This document shows positions 21,006 to 33,400 of a stretch of 64,000 nt of DNA, piece by piece. Below the pieces are notes generated by a model. The model saw only the letters and a program-made list of their open reading frames with translations, did no database searches and was not told where the DNA came from. The DNA is from Macrosoma leucophasiata (Eukaryota > Arthropoda > Insecta > Lepidoptera > Hedylidae), in assembly GCA_036365455.1 (NCBI GenBank), contig JAWQUS010000020.1, positions 717,001-781,000 of the forward strand. The letters are read 5' to 3'. Position numbers and translations under genes: made by a program. How positions within the stretch are numbered: position 1 is the stretch's first letter; each line of letters starts with the position of its first letter.

Positions 21006-21655
21006 CCCGAAACACCTCAGACTCCAGCGTAGTGGCCTGCTACCACCAGTCTACTTCTAGTTCTTAATAGACAGTTTAAAGTTTGTTTATGGCCCTGACA
21101 ATAAAATGATAAATCTTGAAATATCTTTTACAGAAATATCTCAAGAGGAAATACTAACCATATTAGTCTCAATATATCGTCTTAGTTGTTTAGTAATAAG
21201 ACCGTGACGATCGTTAAATAAACTAAATAGTGAAGGAGCAGAAGTCTACAAAACCACTTGCAAGGTTACTGCCGGGGGGCAGGTCGCATAGTTCCACATA
21301 TTTGCACGCGTGATTTTATTATTTTATTAATACATGCGTAACATAAGCGATAATGTACATTCTAAAATTTATAAACTTCAATTCGTACATATTTTTAACA
21401 TGTCGTTTTCACGCTGTAAAACAATTGATCAAATATGTAAAAGCCTGCATGGATGTGTGTGAGTGGATTCAGCTCTGCAGTCCTCCCGTCTGGACTACCT
21501 GGAGCTGCATTGTATGTTTGTCTTTGTGTATCTTTACGTCATGTCTCTCACGGTGTAGACAAAGAACGTGAAGTGCCAAATATCTGTATCCTTCCTTACG
21601 CACCTACCGCGCAGCGACACAGAACGGAACACAGGCTTTCATCACAGAAAGTTCG

Positions 21656-21714
21656 GACAGTACTTGTCCTATTTGGTCAAGTACCTACCTTGACCAAATA
21701 GGACAAGTACTGTC
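21656..21714. repeat. perfect hairpin, 26-bp arms, 7-base loop
   Basis: Arm 21656-21681 (starting GACAGTACTTGTCC) is exactly repeated in inverse at 21689-21714 around TACCTAC. No known element ends are seen around it. Confidence 0.85.
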
Positions 21715-21828
21715 TTCAAGTCAAGTCTTGGTCTTCCTGGGCAAATTGTTAACAACTACCCAATTTATGCTGAAGAATGTGTAGCAGCCACTAGCAGCAG
21801 AAACAGTGAGACAATATATTTTTTATTT

Positions 21829-21915
21829 TTAAAGAAAAATGGAAAGAAAAATTTGACTTCAGGCGAGACTCGAACTCGCGACCTACTGGGAATCTAGTCC
21901 AGCCGCTCCGCCTCG
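21829..21915 (-). mobile_element. family E fragment
   Basis: Linker AAAGAAAAATGGAAAG and the T-arm side of the tRNA-like head are kept. The D-arm side is lost at CAGCCGCTCCGCC. Confidence 0.6.
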
Positions 21916-22108
21916 CCTCAATAATTCCTTAAAGAACTGTTTCACGTACAGCACACATTGACTACCGAGAAACAAGATAAGTTCTAAAAAGAACTGTGCT
22001 GTACAGACGACGTTTGACAGAGACAAGATGGTAGCTCTTAAAAGAGCTGTTAGAGCTCTTCATCTTCAACCACGCTCTAAAATCTTCAGTCTTCTATGTT
22101 AAACATTT

Positions 22109-22280
22109 TTTTTTATGTAATGGAAGTGGAAAACAAGCATGCAGTTCACATTGATGTTAAGTGATGACTGCAGCCTATAGACACCCACACGAAGACCAAG
22201 GTCAAAATGCGACGCGTTACCACTCCTTAGGCTTAAGCTATTATGCCTCTGTGCCGGAAATTACAGGGCCGTACATTAAC
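22109..22280 (-). repeat. family A, 5'-truncated
   Basis: TTTTTTTTATGTAATGGAAG to GGGCCGTACATTAACG, ending inside the GTAATGTACGG block. Confidence 0.75.
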
Positions 22281-22461
22281 GTTACTATTTATAGGTATTT
22301 ATATTTTTTGCTATACCTGACCATTAAGTTTATAGTTACATCGAGTTATTTATTGCTCGAATTAGTAAAGAAAAAACAGTAAAGAAGTATTGATTTGTAC
22401 AGTATTTGTAGTAGTAATGTACTTAGGTAACATTGCACCCGTGCAAAATCGGGGCGGGCCG

Positions 22462-22790
22462 CTAGTGTATGTAGAAATAGAAATATTTTTATTTCGAATA
22501 GATCTTTACAGATACTTTTAAAACGTCAATAAATCATAAACTACCTAGAGCGAATAACCATTACATATAGTAAAAGCAAAATCATATATTAATAGTAAAT
22601 TAAAAATTAGAATTTAAACTACTTGGTTAAAACATAATAATCATAATTTTTTTCAATTCCTTCAATTATAATAAATTAAGAAAAAGAAAAACTTATTCGT
22701 CAAGATCAATGTTATTCACTTAGCAGAGTTCCAAGTGCAGTCACTACTGAGAAGAACTCCGCTACCCAACAAACTCAGTAAGAGCTCTTT
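22462..22790 (-). repeat. non-LTR element 3' end
   Basis: Shares GAGTTCCAAGTGCAG, CACTACTGAGAAGAACTCCG and CTACCCAACAAACTCAG with 43140-43410. The ATTTCGAATAGATC...TTTACA start resembles the AT-rich 3' ends of insect LINEs lying in reverse. Confidence 0.5.
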
Positions 22791-23439
22791 TAAATGAGAG
22801 CTTAAATCTAGTACAGATTATCGTGAAAAATCAAATAATATGAACGTCCATAGCATAGATGCAAATAAACTGCTATCTACTAAATGTGATGTAGCCTCTG
22901 CACACCAGAACAGACCAGTCCCCACCAACAGCACCCGTTCACGAGTATGACGCATGTGACAGCCCTTGCCCTCCTCGACCATTTTAGAGGGAAGTGAGCA
23001 ACCCGCCACACGACGCCGCCAAAGGCAAAGACATTTAAGCGTGCATGACTGTTCCGGATATGCATACGGCTAAATAAAAGATGTACAAAAATAGCCAAAA
23101 TACCAACCAATGCTCTACTTTCTCATTATGTTAGCAACTAACATTCATCACGCGAATAACATTACTTAGTCTGAATATATTTTATTTCACAACATAAACA
23201 CGGTTTTTCGAGGGTCAGGTGGCCGTGACATTGGTCGTTGGTGACAGTCGGCCTTACGTTATGGTAATCGCTCATTTATCACTTTGACACCATATTGGCT
23301 CATTGGTTTTAGATGTCTTTATAAATTATACTTCTTATTTAACCCGTCAGAGAAAAAGAAAAATCTTTTCAACCTAGGTTTAACCGAGAAAAATATGACA
23401 ATTGATTTCAATTGTTCATTCGCCGCCGGCGGTCTCTCG

Positions 23440-23655
23440 TGTCTTGGCGGTTTAATATATTGAAAGTGATTATGTGTATGTTTGTCTGTATGTATGTTTC
23501 CCTTAGAACGACTGAGAAGAATTTAATGAAGTTTGGAATGAAGATAGTTCGAAACCCTGGGAAGGACAGAGGATACCTACTCCTATTATTGAAAATGTAC
23601 AAACTCTTGCAACTAAGACTTGAATTCGGTTTTTCCACGTTTCCCTCTGTAATTT
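23440..23655 (+). repeat. decayed 'GACTGA..GAATTTAATGAAGTTTGG' element
   Basis: TTGTCTGTATGTATG, then CGACTGAGAAGAATTTAATG and GATAGTTCGAAACCCTGGG, is the common decayed insect TE segment also hinted at 5463 and 44460. Frames across it on either strand are not trusted. Confidence 0.45.
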
Positions 23656-23732
23656 GAACTTTGTAGCTCAATACGGCTATTGAGATATAAGAGAGTATAA
23701 GATTACTTATTAAATTAACACAAGTTATTATG

Positions 23733-23887
23733 CGCGCGTGGCCCCGCGGCTGATGTAGATCAGAAGCGATCAACTCGGTTAAGCACATAGCAGCAGCGTG
23801 GTAGAGTAAGCTCCAGGCCTCCCCCCAAAATGGGGAGAGACTCGTGCCCAGCAGTGGGACGTATATTGGGTTGCCATTATTATTATA
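23733..23887 (-). repeat. family D with large internal deletion
   Basis: Both ends (GCCCCGCGGCTGATGTAGAT and the TTGCCATTATTATTAT run) are present, but the middle from the AAGCAC block to the GCAGCGTGGTAGAG block is gone. Confidence 0.65.
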
Positions 23888-23987
23888 TGATGTGTTCTCT
23901 CCTTTGTTATAGTGACTCTCTATATATAAGACAACGCTGATGTTAAACTACTTATTTGGGAAACTGGAATGGAAAGCTTCAAGTTAT

Positions 23988-24020
23988 AATAGAAAGAAAG
24001 AAAGATAAAAGAAAGAAAGG
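23988..24020. repeat. (GAAA)n microsatellite
   Basis: Interrupted GAAAGAAA run just downstream of the family D fragment. Confidence 0.7.
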
Positions 24021-24194
24021 CACAGGCTGTTTGTCCAGGAGACAAACAGTAATTCTCATTGAAAACAGTGTCGAAGTATTGTAGTGGCAAAAATAAAATG
24101 TAATTTGAAGTTAATTTTATCGAATGTTGTAGGTATAATGTTTTACTGATTTAGGCAAGTTGGTGTTGAAGTAGAAACATGTTTTTTTTTTTTT

Positions 24195-24360
24195 GGTCGG
24201 GCTTAATTTGGGCGGCCTGTCTCGAGACGGCACTGGTCTACTTCACCGGGCAATCGGCGAGCGCAGAAGGCGCTCCAGCCTAAGCAAAAAAGTTAGCGCA
24301 ACTGCCTAAGGGTGACCCATGAGGGTCCGTGCCTCGGCTTAGGACGTTGCGGAGGGATAT
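24195..24360 (+). repeat. family H retroelement fragment
   Basis: T-run, GGGCTTAATTTGGGCGGCC, TCTCGAGACGGCACTGG and TTAGCGCAACTGCCTAAG. The inverse relative lies at 14838-14965. Confidence 0.5.
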
Positions 24361-24609
24361 ATGAGACATATGCGACTATGGGCGGTGCAACTTTCGCTCT
24401 ACTCCATTCGGTTGGCGATAACCGGAAGTAGAAACATGTGCGATGACCATAAAGTAAGGCCGAATCTCACTCCGGTTTATCGATTAATTATTATTTTCTT
24501 GTCGAGGTTCGAGGTTTCTCAATATTGTCATTTGAAGGTCATGGTACTTTACAACTTTGAACTTTACCTTTGAACTTTTAACTTTGAAGTTTACAGACCT
24601 ACTTATAAA

Positions 24610-24740
24610 TCAGTCGGGACGTGACGAGTGTGATGACCCCTGATGACCCCGCCGTCAAGAAGTGGAGAAGAAGTCTTTCTTTTTCAGAAGTTTTCCATTA
24701 GTGCAGTCAGTCAACTGAACAATGGCCGTCAAACCCAATA
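24610..24740 (+). repeat. family J fragment
   Basis: GGGACGTGACGAGTGTG and CATTAGTGCAGTCAGTCAAC are shared with 2499-2582 and 39399-39622. Confidence 0.45.
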
Positions 24741-24750
24741 GGTGGTGGTG

Positions 24751-25046
24751 GTTTTACTTGTGGTAGAGCTCCAGTGACGGAGCTCGCGGGCGTAGGCACC
24801 ACCGCATAACCTAATATACTTGCCGCTAAATGGTAGTGTTCTACACTACCGTGTTCCGGTCAGGTGGTAATGTACGGCCCTGAAATTTCCGGCACACAGG
24901 CATAACACCTTAGGCCTCAGGAGTGGTAACGCATCTGCATTTTGACCTTGGTCTTTGTGTGGGTGGCTATAGGCTGCATCATTGTTATCACTTAACATCA
25001 ATGTGAACTGCATGCTTGTTTGCCACTTTTATCACATAAAAAAATA
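24751..25046 (+). repeat. family A, full length
   Basis: TTTTACTTGTGGTAGAGCTC to TTATCACATAAAAAAA. Keeps the GAGCTCCAGTGACGGAGCTC inverted block at the 5' end. Confidence 0.85.
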
Positions 25047-25199
25047 ATTAAATAACCTGGACCGAGCAGCAGCGTTTCGCGATAAAACTACCGCTACTAC
25101 TATTGCCAATCCGCAGGCCTAACGTAGGGATTTTGCCTTATATGATGCAATAGGGATCGTCTTTCGGCTGAAATTATGATAATGATTGCGGTAAAATAA

Positions 25200-25560
25200 T
25201 TATGTACTTTTCACAATAACTGGTGGTTGACTGTTGGTAGTGTAGGCATCACCGCATTACCTCAGGCTATACCTAGAACTTCAGGGTTAGCAATAACGGC
25301 CGGTTGCGCACCAATCTTTTATGAAAATAGCATGGAGATACTCCAATCAAAGTTTTGACCCGTATTCAGTATACAAACTTTCATACAATAGTTTAAGCTG
25401 TGGAAGCAATACAGCTACTTGCTATAAAGTAGCAGATACGCGAGACTACGAAGTGTATAGTGGCGCACACATTGCAGGAGACACGGGTCCCACAAAATTA
25501 GCTGAGGAACGATATTTTGATATTTACGATGCTGTGCCCCGTTTACGCTGTTAGGTACTT
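25200..25560. other. unassigned stretch with a 77-codon frame
   Basis: A plus-strand frame 25321-25554 is open, but there is no signal peptide, recognisable motif or splice context, and the flanks hold a partial family A start (GTGTAGGCATCACCGCATTA). I treat it as noncoding. Confidence 0.3.
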
Positions 25561-25906
25561 GACGAGTCACTTGCCTAGAACATGATTTATTGTACTATTT
25601 CCATTTTTACACAAATTCGATGTAAAAAACTTCCGATCAAATAAGCATCGACGAAACAAGGCATAGGTGAGTGGTTTTAGAGCACCGTACAATGAATTGA
25701 ATGAAAAATTTTCGATGTATAGTTGTCGGCAAAAGAATTTTCGAATAAAGATATTTCAAATCATTTAGTTATTCAGTTATATGCAAACGCAAATAAATAA
25801 CTGGCTCTGAATTGTTAGGTCTACCACTACCATATTTCGATACAATCATAACATTCTAACCATGTAACTAGATATATACCTAGTAAAAAGACGGTACATA
25901 ACTTGT

Positions 25907-25955
25907 GATTTCTAGGGCAGAAGCATATAAGTTATATGCTTCCGCCCTAGAAATC
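25907..25955. repeat. near-perfect hairpin, 23-bp arms, 3-base loop
   Basis: Arms 25907-25929 and 25933-25955 pair with a single mismatch (GGGCAGAAGC versus GGGCGGAAGC). Isolated from recognised elements. Confidence 0.85.
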
Positions 25956-26022
25956 CCTTTATTCTTCCGGTGAAAAATCCCGCATTGCATCTGCATTACG
26001 GCTTTTCTTTTTTGTAACGTAA

Positions 26023-26325
26023 CGTAACTTCACGCCTGTAATCCCCGAAGGGGTAGGCAGAGGTAAATGTATGCATTCAAGCATACATGCAGACACCCAC
26101 GATTCGCCGGTTCCGTTTTGGCCCATGTAACAGGTGGCGAGCCTGTTGACAAATTACCAAACTTTGAGGTACTGGGAAATTTCCAGAAAATGGAAAAAAT
26201 CCCAATAGAACCAGAGATAAAGGCTTTTTCACCATTATCTATGATAACCCCCTACCCGGGAATCGAACCCAGGACCTCAGCGTAGTAGTAGTGGCCTGCT
26301 ACCACTAGGCTACCGAGGCAGTTTA
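26023..26325 (-). mobile_element. family C tRNA-derived SINE, full length
   Basis: The head lies at the right end and reads on the minus strand TAGCCTAGTGGTAGCAGGCC (A box) and GGGTTCGATTCCCGGG (B box). The body includes the GGCGAATCGTGGGTG block, and the 3' end is GTGAAGTTACGTTACGTTAC. The cleanest family C copy in the window. Confidence 0.8.
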
Positions 26326-26824
26326 GTTTCTTTTTTGTGTTTATAAGTTTAAGTAAATGGCTAAAGAAAGCTGCAATGTTCACTCAACACTAATGTGTAC
26401 TGCATGCTTGTTTTCTAAATGCATTTTAAAGAACAAATTGGCAAGTAATTTAGCTCTCCTCGAGTAGACAATAGTGTTCAAAGGCAGCACCAGACGAGGT
26501 TACGTAATACGGTAAGGGATTCCTATTATCTCAACCGTATTCGCAAACATGTGACTCTCCAATAGCATCCTCCGTTTTTGTCTTACTGCTTACAATAGTG
26601 CATTATAACTGGGGTCCTATTTGATCAGATTGATAAATTAACTATCAGACATTGTTTCTGTTACTATTCTATTTTGGCATTATCACAATTGGATCACAAT
26701 CAATATGATAGGTACTTATAAAAATCGAGTGTTTGTACATTAATTATTTTTCCAAAAAACTCATTGGGGATGATTAAAGAAAAGTAACAGAAACAATAAA
26801 AACATTTTTTGGAATTTTTGTCTG

Positions 26825-26950
26825 TTTTATTGTCTGGCTATCTGTAAGTGCCGCAAGATGGGCAGCATCATCCTGCGATAAAACTGTCGCGACTGCGATC
26901 GCCAATCCGCATGCCAAGCGTGGCGATTATGACATATTCTCCTTATGGGA
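26825..26950 (-). repeat. family J fragment
   Basis: CGCAAGATGGGCAGC, AATCCGCATGCCAAGCG and CTCCTTATGGGAAGGC are shared with 39530-39622 and, inverted, with 30705-30790. Confidence 0.5.
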
Positions 26951-27209
26951 AGGCTTTTGTTTAGCAGTAGACATTTTTCAGGTAAAGGAATAAAAATTGT
27001 TATTATGCAAAACAACATTTCGAGCTTTTGATTATGGTTATTGAAGTTTATAGCAAACGTGTTACTGATAATAATTTTCAAACTAACAGTTTTATGTGAA
27101 GTAAGGGAAAGTCTTGTCCACCCTGTATATCTGTAAATATTGACTAAAATTATATTTATGGAGCGCAAAAATCTCAGAAATAATATGTATATTTAAATTA
27201 GTCGATTTT

Positions 27210-27406
27210 TAATTTTATAAAGGTGGCAAACAAGTATGCAGGTGGATGTTAAGTAATGACCGCAGCCTATAGACATCTATACAAAAACCACAGGTCAAAA
27301 TGCAGATGCGTTGCCACCCCTGAGACCTTATTTATTATGTCTCTGTGATAGTTGTTACCGGGCTATACATTACCATCTTGCCGGAATACGATAGTGCTGA
27401 ACACTA
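27210..27406 (-). repeat. family A, 5'-truncated
   Basis: TTTATAAAGGTGGCAAAC to GTGCTGAACACTAG. Belongs to the GTCTCTGTGATAGTTGTTAC subfamily. Confidence 0.75.
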
Positions 27407-27776
27407 GATAAGGGTCTGTGTGCTCTACAACCTTTATTTATAATATTCTAACGAGATAAGCATGATAATAAATGCAAGCTTCGTGCTTTCATTACATTTG
27501 AAATGTAAATTGTGGAGCATCTTGTTCTGTGAATAAGTAAATAACTTCTTTACTTCTTGTACAGACTGCTTCGTGGGTACGGTTATAATCGCTCCCATAT
27601 TTCATCAGTGTGTATCTTATGAGGTGTAATTTTGCGGAAATGTTGAGCGGAAAATAACAAACATGATCACAATCCTTTACGTTCCCAAAGGGGTAAGGAA
27701 AGGTAATATCAAAAATTAAGTAAGTAAAATATAGTTAAAATGGTTCTTAGCGTAAAAGAAGTTTGGATACCGCCAC

Positions 27777-28003
27777 ATTTTTTATGGTACGAAGGTGGAA
27801 AACCAGCTTGCAGTTCACATAGGTGTTAAGTGATGACTGCAGCCTATAGACACCTAAATAAAAATCAGAATCACCCCTGAGACTTTAGTTCTGTGATAGT
27901 TATTACGGCGCCAAACATTACCATCCCGAATACGAAAGTGCTGAACATTGCCATTTAACGGTAGATAGACAGGGTAATTTGGTGGTGTCAACGCCCTCGG
28001 GAT
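27777..28003 (-). repeat. family A with internal loss
   Basis: Lacks about 20 bases around the GGTCAAAATGCAGATGCG block and ends at GGTGGTGTCAACGCC. Confidence 0.7.
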
Positions 28004-28025
28004 CCTGCATTTGGAATTCTAAAAC

Positions 28026-28388
28026 CAGTATAATAATAATAGTAATGGCAACCCTTGACATGTCCCACTGCTGGGCACGAGTCTCTCTCCTTCTTAGGCG
28101 GAGGCCTGGATCTTACTCCACCAGGCTGCTTCAATGCGGGTTAGTGAAGATACGGGTTAGTGGTCAACCTGTTGACGTTTTCAAACCGCCCATAAGGCCT
28201 TCGACAAGGTTTAACGACTGCTATCTATCGATGGCAACCAGGACTGACGGCTTAACGTGCTCTCCGAAGCACGCGTATTTTAATTTGCCACTAGCGGTCA
28301 CCCATCACATACTCGACCGCGCCTGTATCGCTTAACCGAGTAAATCGCTTCCGATCTACAACAGCCGCGGGGCCATGCGCGTTTCAAC
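28026..28388 (+). repeat. family D, full length
   Basis: (ATA)n start, TCCCACTGCTGGGCACGAG and CCTGTTGACGTTTTCAAACC to GCCGCGGGGCCATGCGC. The GACAAGGTTTAACGACTGCT block is intact. Confidence 0.75.
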
Positions 28389-28685
28389 AACAGTAAATTT
28401 GATATACACCTATTGTATATGTTTAAAACTTTTAGTTCCACACACATTTTGTTGCTTAAAAATAAGTGAAACTTGAAAAAAAAAGAATCTATGACCATAT
28501 TTTGATAGACAGTACCTACATGCAAGACGTGTTTGTTTATGTATGAAATTTGATAAAAATAATGTTTCATTCGGTAAACAGACGGGTGAAGGTCGACCTA
28601 GGTTCGAATCTTAGACTAATAGAGGATAAACGGTTATTTGGAATGAGGTAAAAAAAGAAAAGAAGCTTCAACTAATAAAAATATA

Positions 28686-28691
28686 TTTATT
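28686..28691 (-). promoter_or_regulatory. possible distal polyadenylation signal
   Basis: AATAAA on the minus strand in an A/T-rich context about 960 bases past the stop codon of the Q-rich gene. If used, the 3' UTR would cover 28670-29648, a stretch that is otherwise free of recognised repeats. Confidence 0.35.
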
Positions 28692-28699
28692 TAGGTGTA

Positions 28700-29648
28700 T
28701 TAACGCCAGAAATCACATTAAATATCACTGTATCAATAATATGGCATCACTTTACCCACACAATGAAACGTATAATATATGCCAAGAAACATGAAAATAG
28801 TCTACATTAAATACTACATTATGTACAGTAATTTTTTTCACAAATCACAGATCCAGAAACTGATTATGAAATACGTTGTTTTACGGAGAGGCCCAATATT
28901 CGATCTCAATCCATTTTTGATAGCCTTCGATCGATTCTTTACCCATTCATAAATTTGCAGATGAATTTACTGTCAGTTGTTATTGGGATGTTAACAGGAG
29001 ATCGATCAAAGGATCGTTTGCAATCTAGATGGGTTCAATCAGTGATCGTAGGTGCATGATTGACGTCGGCCGTAATACGAATGTGGATTGTTGTTTCCTC
29101 AACCTATCCATTAACTGCAATCAGATAATCAAAAATTGTGTTTTGGTTTAGATGACATGTAAATATATTTGCTATTCCTATAAAATACTGTATTAATTAT
29201 TCCTATTACATTATTCTTATGACTTAATACACTAGTTTAAGCTATGAAATACGACCATAATGTATGTATTTACATTTATTGCTATAATTGATCTCTAATT
29301 GAATTATACATATGATTATGTGTAGGTTTGTGTTCAGTTACACATAAGAACTTTGATTCATTACTCACATGTAAATCTAACTACAAAAAGAACGAATGTT
29401 TTTAACGAAGTGGTATAATAAATCTATGGTTTAACCAATATTGAAGTTACTGTGTAAGTCTTCTCTACAAAAATACATTGGTTTAATCAAAATTGAAGTT
29501 TATTATGTAAGTCGACAGTCCATGTCCATTTAGTTTTAAAATGTCTGTTCGCCAATACAATACTCTATTTAATTGCTTGCCCGATTTATCACAAGTCAAT
29601 TACATAATCTACTTGATCAATCAGTTGACTGATAAGAAACAATTTACA
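28700..29648 (-). other. repeat-poor stretch, possible 3' UTR of the Q-rich gene
   Basis: Unusual for this window in having no family A-E copy. A short direct repeat (TGGTTTAA.CAA, ATTGAAGTT) occurs at 29429 and 29480. No supported frame. Confidence 0.4.
29499..29504 (-). promoter_or_regulatory. polyadenylation signal AATAAA, proximal
   Basis: Minus-strand AATAAA (in ACATAATAAACTTC) about 145 bases after the stop codon of the Q-rich gene. The most economical 3' end for its transcript. Confidence 0.5.
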
Positions 29649-30428
29649 TCAGTGTTTTTGGCCAAAGATAGATTGCGCGTATTTACCGAAATATTGCACT
29701 GGAGGTTGGGTGGGTAGTGCTGTTTGAGATTTTTGGGCTTGGTTTTGAGTTTCCTGGTACTGTGGAAGAGGCCTTAAGTAGGATAGCTTTCCAGTACTAG
29801 CTTTGACTGCCTCAGGATACTGCAGCTGTTGAACTTGTGGTTGAATTTGCGGTGGGATCTGTTGAAATTGATGAAATTGGGGTGGCTGACGTGGTTGGAA
29901 TTGCGGTGGAATACCCTGGAAAGGTTGAACTATTGGTTGATATTGAAGTTGAGGCTCGTATGGGTAGGGCTGTGGTTGATATGGGATCGGTTGAGGGAAA
30001 GCTTGTTGGTATTGACGGTATTGTAATTGCGGCGGAATTTGCTGTATAGGATATTGTGGCTGAAGTTGGTTTTGAATTGCTTGATACTGTACAAGAGGTT
30101 GAGGATATTGCTGAGATCGAACTGGATATTCAAAAGGTTGCGCTTCTTGTATCAGTTGGGGTTGATACTGGAATTGAGGCAGAGGTTGTTGTGGGAAAGG
30201 TTGAAATTGATATTGAAGTTGAGGTGGTGGCTGCTGTGGGATTGGTTGCGGCTGATATTGAACTCTGACTTGCGGTTGCTGAATCTGTTGAGGCTGATAT
30301 TGAACTTGTGCTTGCTTGTATGTTTGTTCTTGGATTTGTTGTTGTGGAGCTTGTTGTTTTACGGCAGGCTGGGGCTCATTTAAGGAAAGACTGGCGAAGC
30401 TGATTGCGCTTTCTTTTGTCTGCAGATT
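29649..30428 (-). CDS. Q-rich gene, exon 6 (terminal)
   Basis: Residues 249-507. Acceptor CATTATTTACAG then AAT; stop TGA at 29651-29649. Almost every third residue is Gln, with QYQPQ, QFQ and IPQQ units at irregular spacing. The Gln codons are a mix of CAA and CAG, so this is not a simple CAG expansion. The opposite strand stays open over most of the exon because reversed Gln codons read as Leu. Confidence 0.85.
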   Translation of the reverse strand, partial: NLQTKESAISFASLSLNEPQPAVKQQAPQQQIQEQTYKQAQVQYQPQQIQQPQVRVQYQPQPIPQQPPPQLQYQFQPFPQQPLPQFQYQPQLIQEAQPFEYPVRSQQYPQPLVQYQAIQNQLQPQYPIQQIPPQLQYRQYQQAFPQPIPYQPQPYPYEPQLQYQPIVQPFQGIPPQFQPRQPPQFHQFQQIPPQIQPQVQQLQYPEAVKASTGKLSYLRPLPQYQETQNQAQKSQTALPTQPPVQYFGKYAQSIFGQKH

Positions 30429-33400
30429 CTGTAAATAATGAATTTTATTATAATAACTGTAATCTAGATTCCATTAAAGTTGGCTGAAATTATTTCGCTT
30501 TAAAATATCTGAATTGCTTTGTTGTGTTTATTTTTAATAATTTAATCGACATTAAACACCACAGAATTGTGTACTATAACGGTTGCAAAATTTGACAAAA
30601 GTGTACAAAGAGCAATTTAAATAAAAGATTGTAGTATATTAAGACACTCGCTACATTTTATATCAAGTTGTAATAAAATTAAAGATACATCATATCATCA
30701 TCATCATCATTTTAGCCTCCCCATAAGAGGGCTATGCCATAATCGCCACGCCTGGCATGCAGGATGCTGCTGCCGTTGCATCTTGCGTTATTGAACTTAC
30801 CACCGCCCCATTGGAATGGTTTGATAGCCATTGTTAGGTGGACTGACTGCACTAGTGGAAGAATTATCTGAGAATTATTTGCTAGTGGTGGGGTCGTCAC
30901 GTCCCGCTCCCATAATATCTCATACAGTCGCAGATATTAATGCATCATTGAAATGATAAGCCAAATAAATAATAATACATACCTGGTAAGCTTTTTGCTG
31001 TTGTTCTTGGAACTTATTTCCTATGGATTTCGGTTCCTTGTCCAAACTGTTTCCTACAACAAGCTCTTGTTTGTATGAAGCTGGCTGAACCGGTTGAAGC
31101 TGTGTGTGACCAACGAATTGGGGCTGGCTCAACTGCACTGGATAGTTGGAGTTCAGAGGCTGGGGCAACTGTTGAGATTGGTAGTTGATGGGTTGCCCCA
31201 ATTGCTGAAATTGGTAGTTGCCGATGTTCTGGTCCAATGATGGTTGGTATTGGATCAAATGTTGGTAGCTTGGCCTCTTGTACAAATTCTGTGGTAATGA
31301 TACTCTGTGTTCTGTGTATGCTAGTTGAGACGGCACCGGAGGGGAGATTTGATAAGTTGTGGGTGGAGCGAGCTGTGAATTGAAAGATTCATTTAATTTA
31401 TTAGTTTGTTTGTCAGCAGTTAATTTGTCTGCAGGGCTTATGTTTATAAAATAAAAATGCATGAAGTTTCGATTGCACTTTTTTTTTAGATAAGTTACAA
31501 TTCTTTTTTTATGATTTGGCAAACAAGCATTACATTGATGTTAAGTAAAATTGTAGCCTATACAAATGACTTAAGAGTATACATGAAACCAGAGATTTCA
31601 ATGCAGATTATCACCTGACCGGCAAACGATAGTGCTGGAAACTACCATTTAGTGGCAAGTAGATTAGGTAATGCGGTGGTGCCTATGCCCACGTACTCCA
31701 TCATTGGAGATCTACCACCAGTAAAAGTCGATATTCTAAGACTATTACCAATGGAGGAAAATTAATATTAATTAAATATTTCCATTACATAAGTGAACAA
31801 ATGTACAATGATAGAACAAAAGAGATTTAAAAACGTACAGTTTAGAAATAATAACCTACTTCACATCTTTCTCCATGCAAATATAAATTATTCAAGAAGA
31901 TATGTCTTTATTTCAAAGCTTAGAGAGTATGTGTTTCTCTCGTACAGGATTTATCTGTAAATATCTTCAAGGAGACTAGAGCGTGCAGATAAAATATTGA
32001 ATCCAAGTATGTGAATGATTTATTGTTGCATCTAGTGGATATTCAATTGTTAAAGGTTTTATTTACCAGCTTTTGTTTGCGACTTCATTTTTTTTGTAAT
32101 GAAATTGGCAGGCAAATATGCATACAATTCCCATTGATGTTAAGTGATGACTGCAGCCTATATACACTTACACAAAGACCAGAGGTCAAAACGCGGGTGC
32201 GTTGCATACAGGTTTCTGAACTTTTAAAGGCAGGAATTTAGTGTCATGTCGGAAGTCGAGACTGATTTTCTAAGCACCACCGCATTACCTAACCTATCTG
32301 CTGCCTAGGTACATATTTACATTAAAGATTTATCCCATTTGGTGTAGACATTTGGAAGTTATGCGCTTACACACATTTCGTTGTAACATTTTTAGTTATA
32401 TAGATGTAACGTTTTCGTAGGTTTTCGCGAGCTTCATACATTGTAGAAATTAAACTTGCGGCTTTTCTCGCGTATACCAACACTTCCAAACTTATTCTTA
32501 CATCCGACGTTTCGGTTGCTTTCCAGCTACCATGGTCACAGACAGACTGTCTGTCCGGGCAGGCAGAAGAAGTTTGGTAGTGTTGCATATGCGAGAAAAC
32601 CCGCAAGTTAATTTCTACGATATATAGATGTACCACACTGTAGATATCTACAATGTTCACGTGACTCAATGTCGTAAGACTAATTTCAGTGCACTGTGTC
32701 TGGATAACAGATGCGTTGCCTAGTTCTATCATATTTAATGCAAGCAAGAGTCGCCTTCAAACACTGTCTGGATGCAAAGACTTTAAGGCTTTGGTCACAG
32801 AACACGATTATTTTGAACGACTGAAAAGATATTGCAAGTTTCAAATTATAATTCCACAGTTAGTGATTATGAATAGGTCTACTTAAGTTAGCCTGGGTTG
32901 CACCTTGAGCTTTGTTTGTTATTGTAACATTTCACATCCTTCTCTAACTTTCACAGATTTATATAAGTTAGACAAGGATTTGAAATGTAACAATAACTTA
33001 TTTAAAAAAATATCGTGATGTAACCCCTGCTAAGAGATAACTATACTAATGTATTAACTAGAAAAAATTATAAATATAAAAGTTGAAATCGACGTGAATG
33101 CTAAAAAATACAGCGTATAGACATGTGCCTTAAAAATATAAAGGTGACAGGTTAAAAATAGTTGATGTTTTGCCTCTTCTATTAATACTTTCTTATCGGA
33201 ATTTAGTAGTGCTGAATTAATATTTAAACAACTTTAATGGCGTTGATCTAATACTGTAGTTTATCACCATTAAATTTGAAACTACCGGACGTAAATGTCG
33301 CTTATGTTTTCTTCGTGTTTCACGTGATTACTTCACGTCTATATTTCTTAAAGGGGTAGACAGAGGTACCTACATGTATTCAAGTAGAAATACAAACACC

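Noticed and set aside
22818..23110. Overlapping minus-strand frames with Cys residues
   Set aside because: Two different frames overlap over the same bases with no recognisable family or start context. Not supportable as genes.
25321..25554. 77-codon open frame
   Set aside because: No motif, signal peptide, promoter or splice context; neighbouring DNA is repeat-derived. Chance length is plausible at this size.
29829..30383. Several plus-strand open frames of 65-118 codons
   Set aside because: They lie exactly antisense to exon 6 of the Q-rich gene. Reversed CAA/CAG codons read as Leu and other open codons, so the frames are a by-product of composition. They have no start context or domain.
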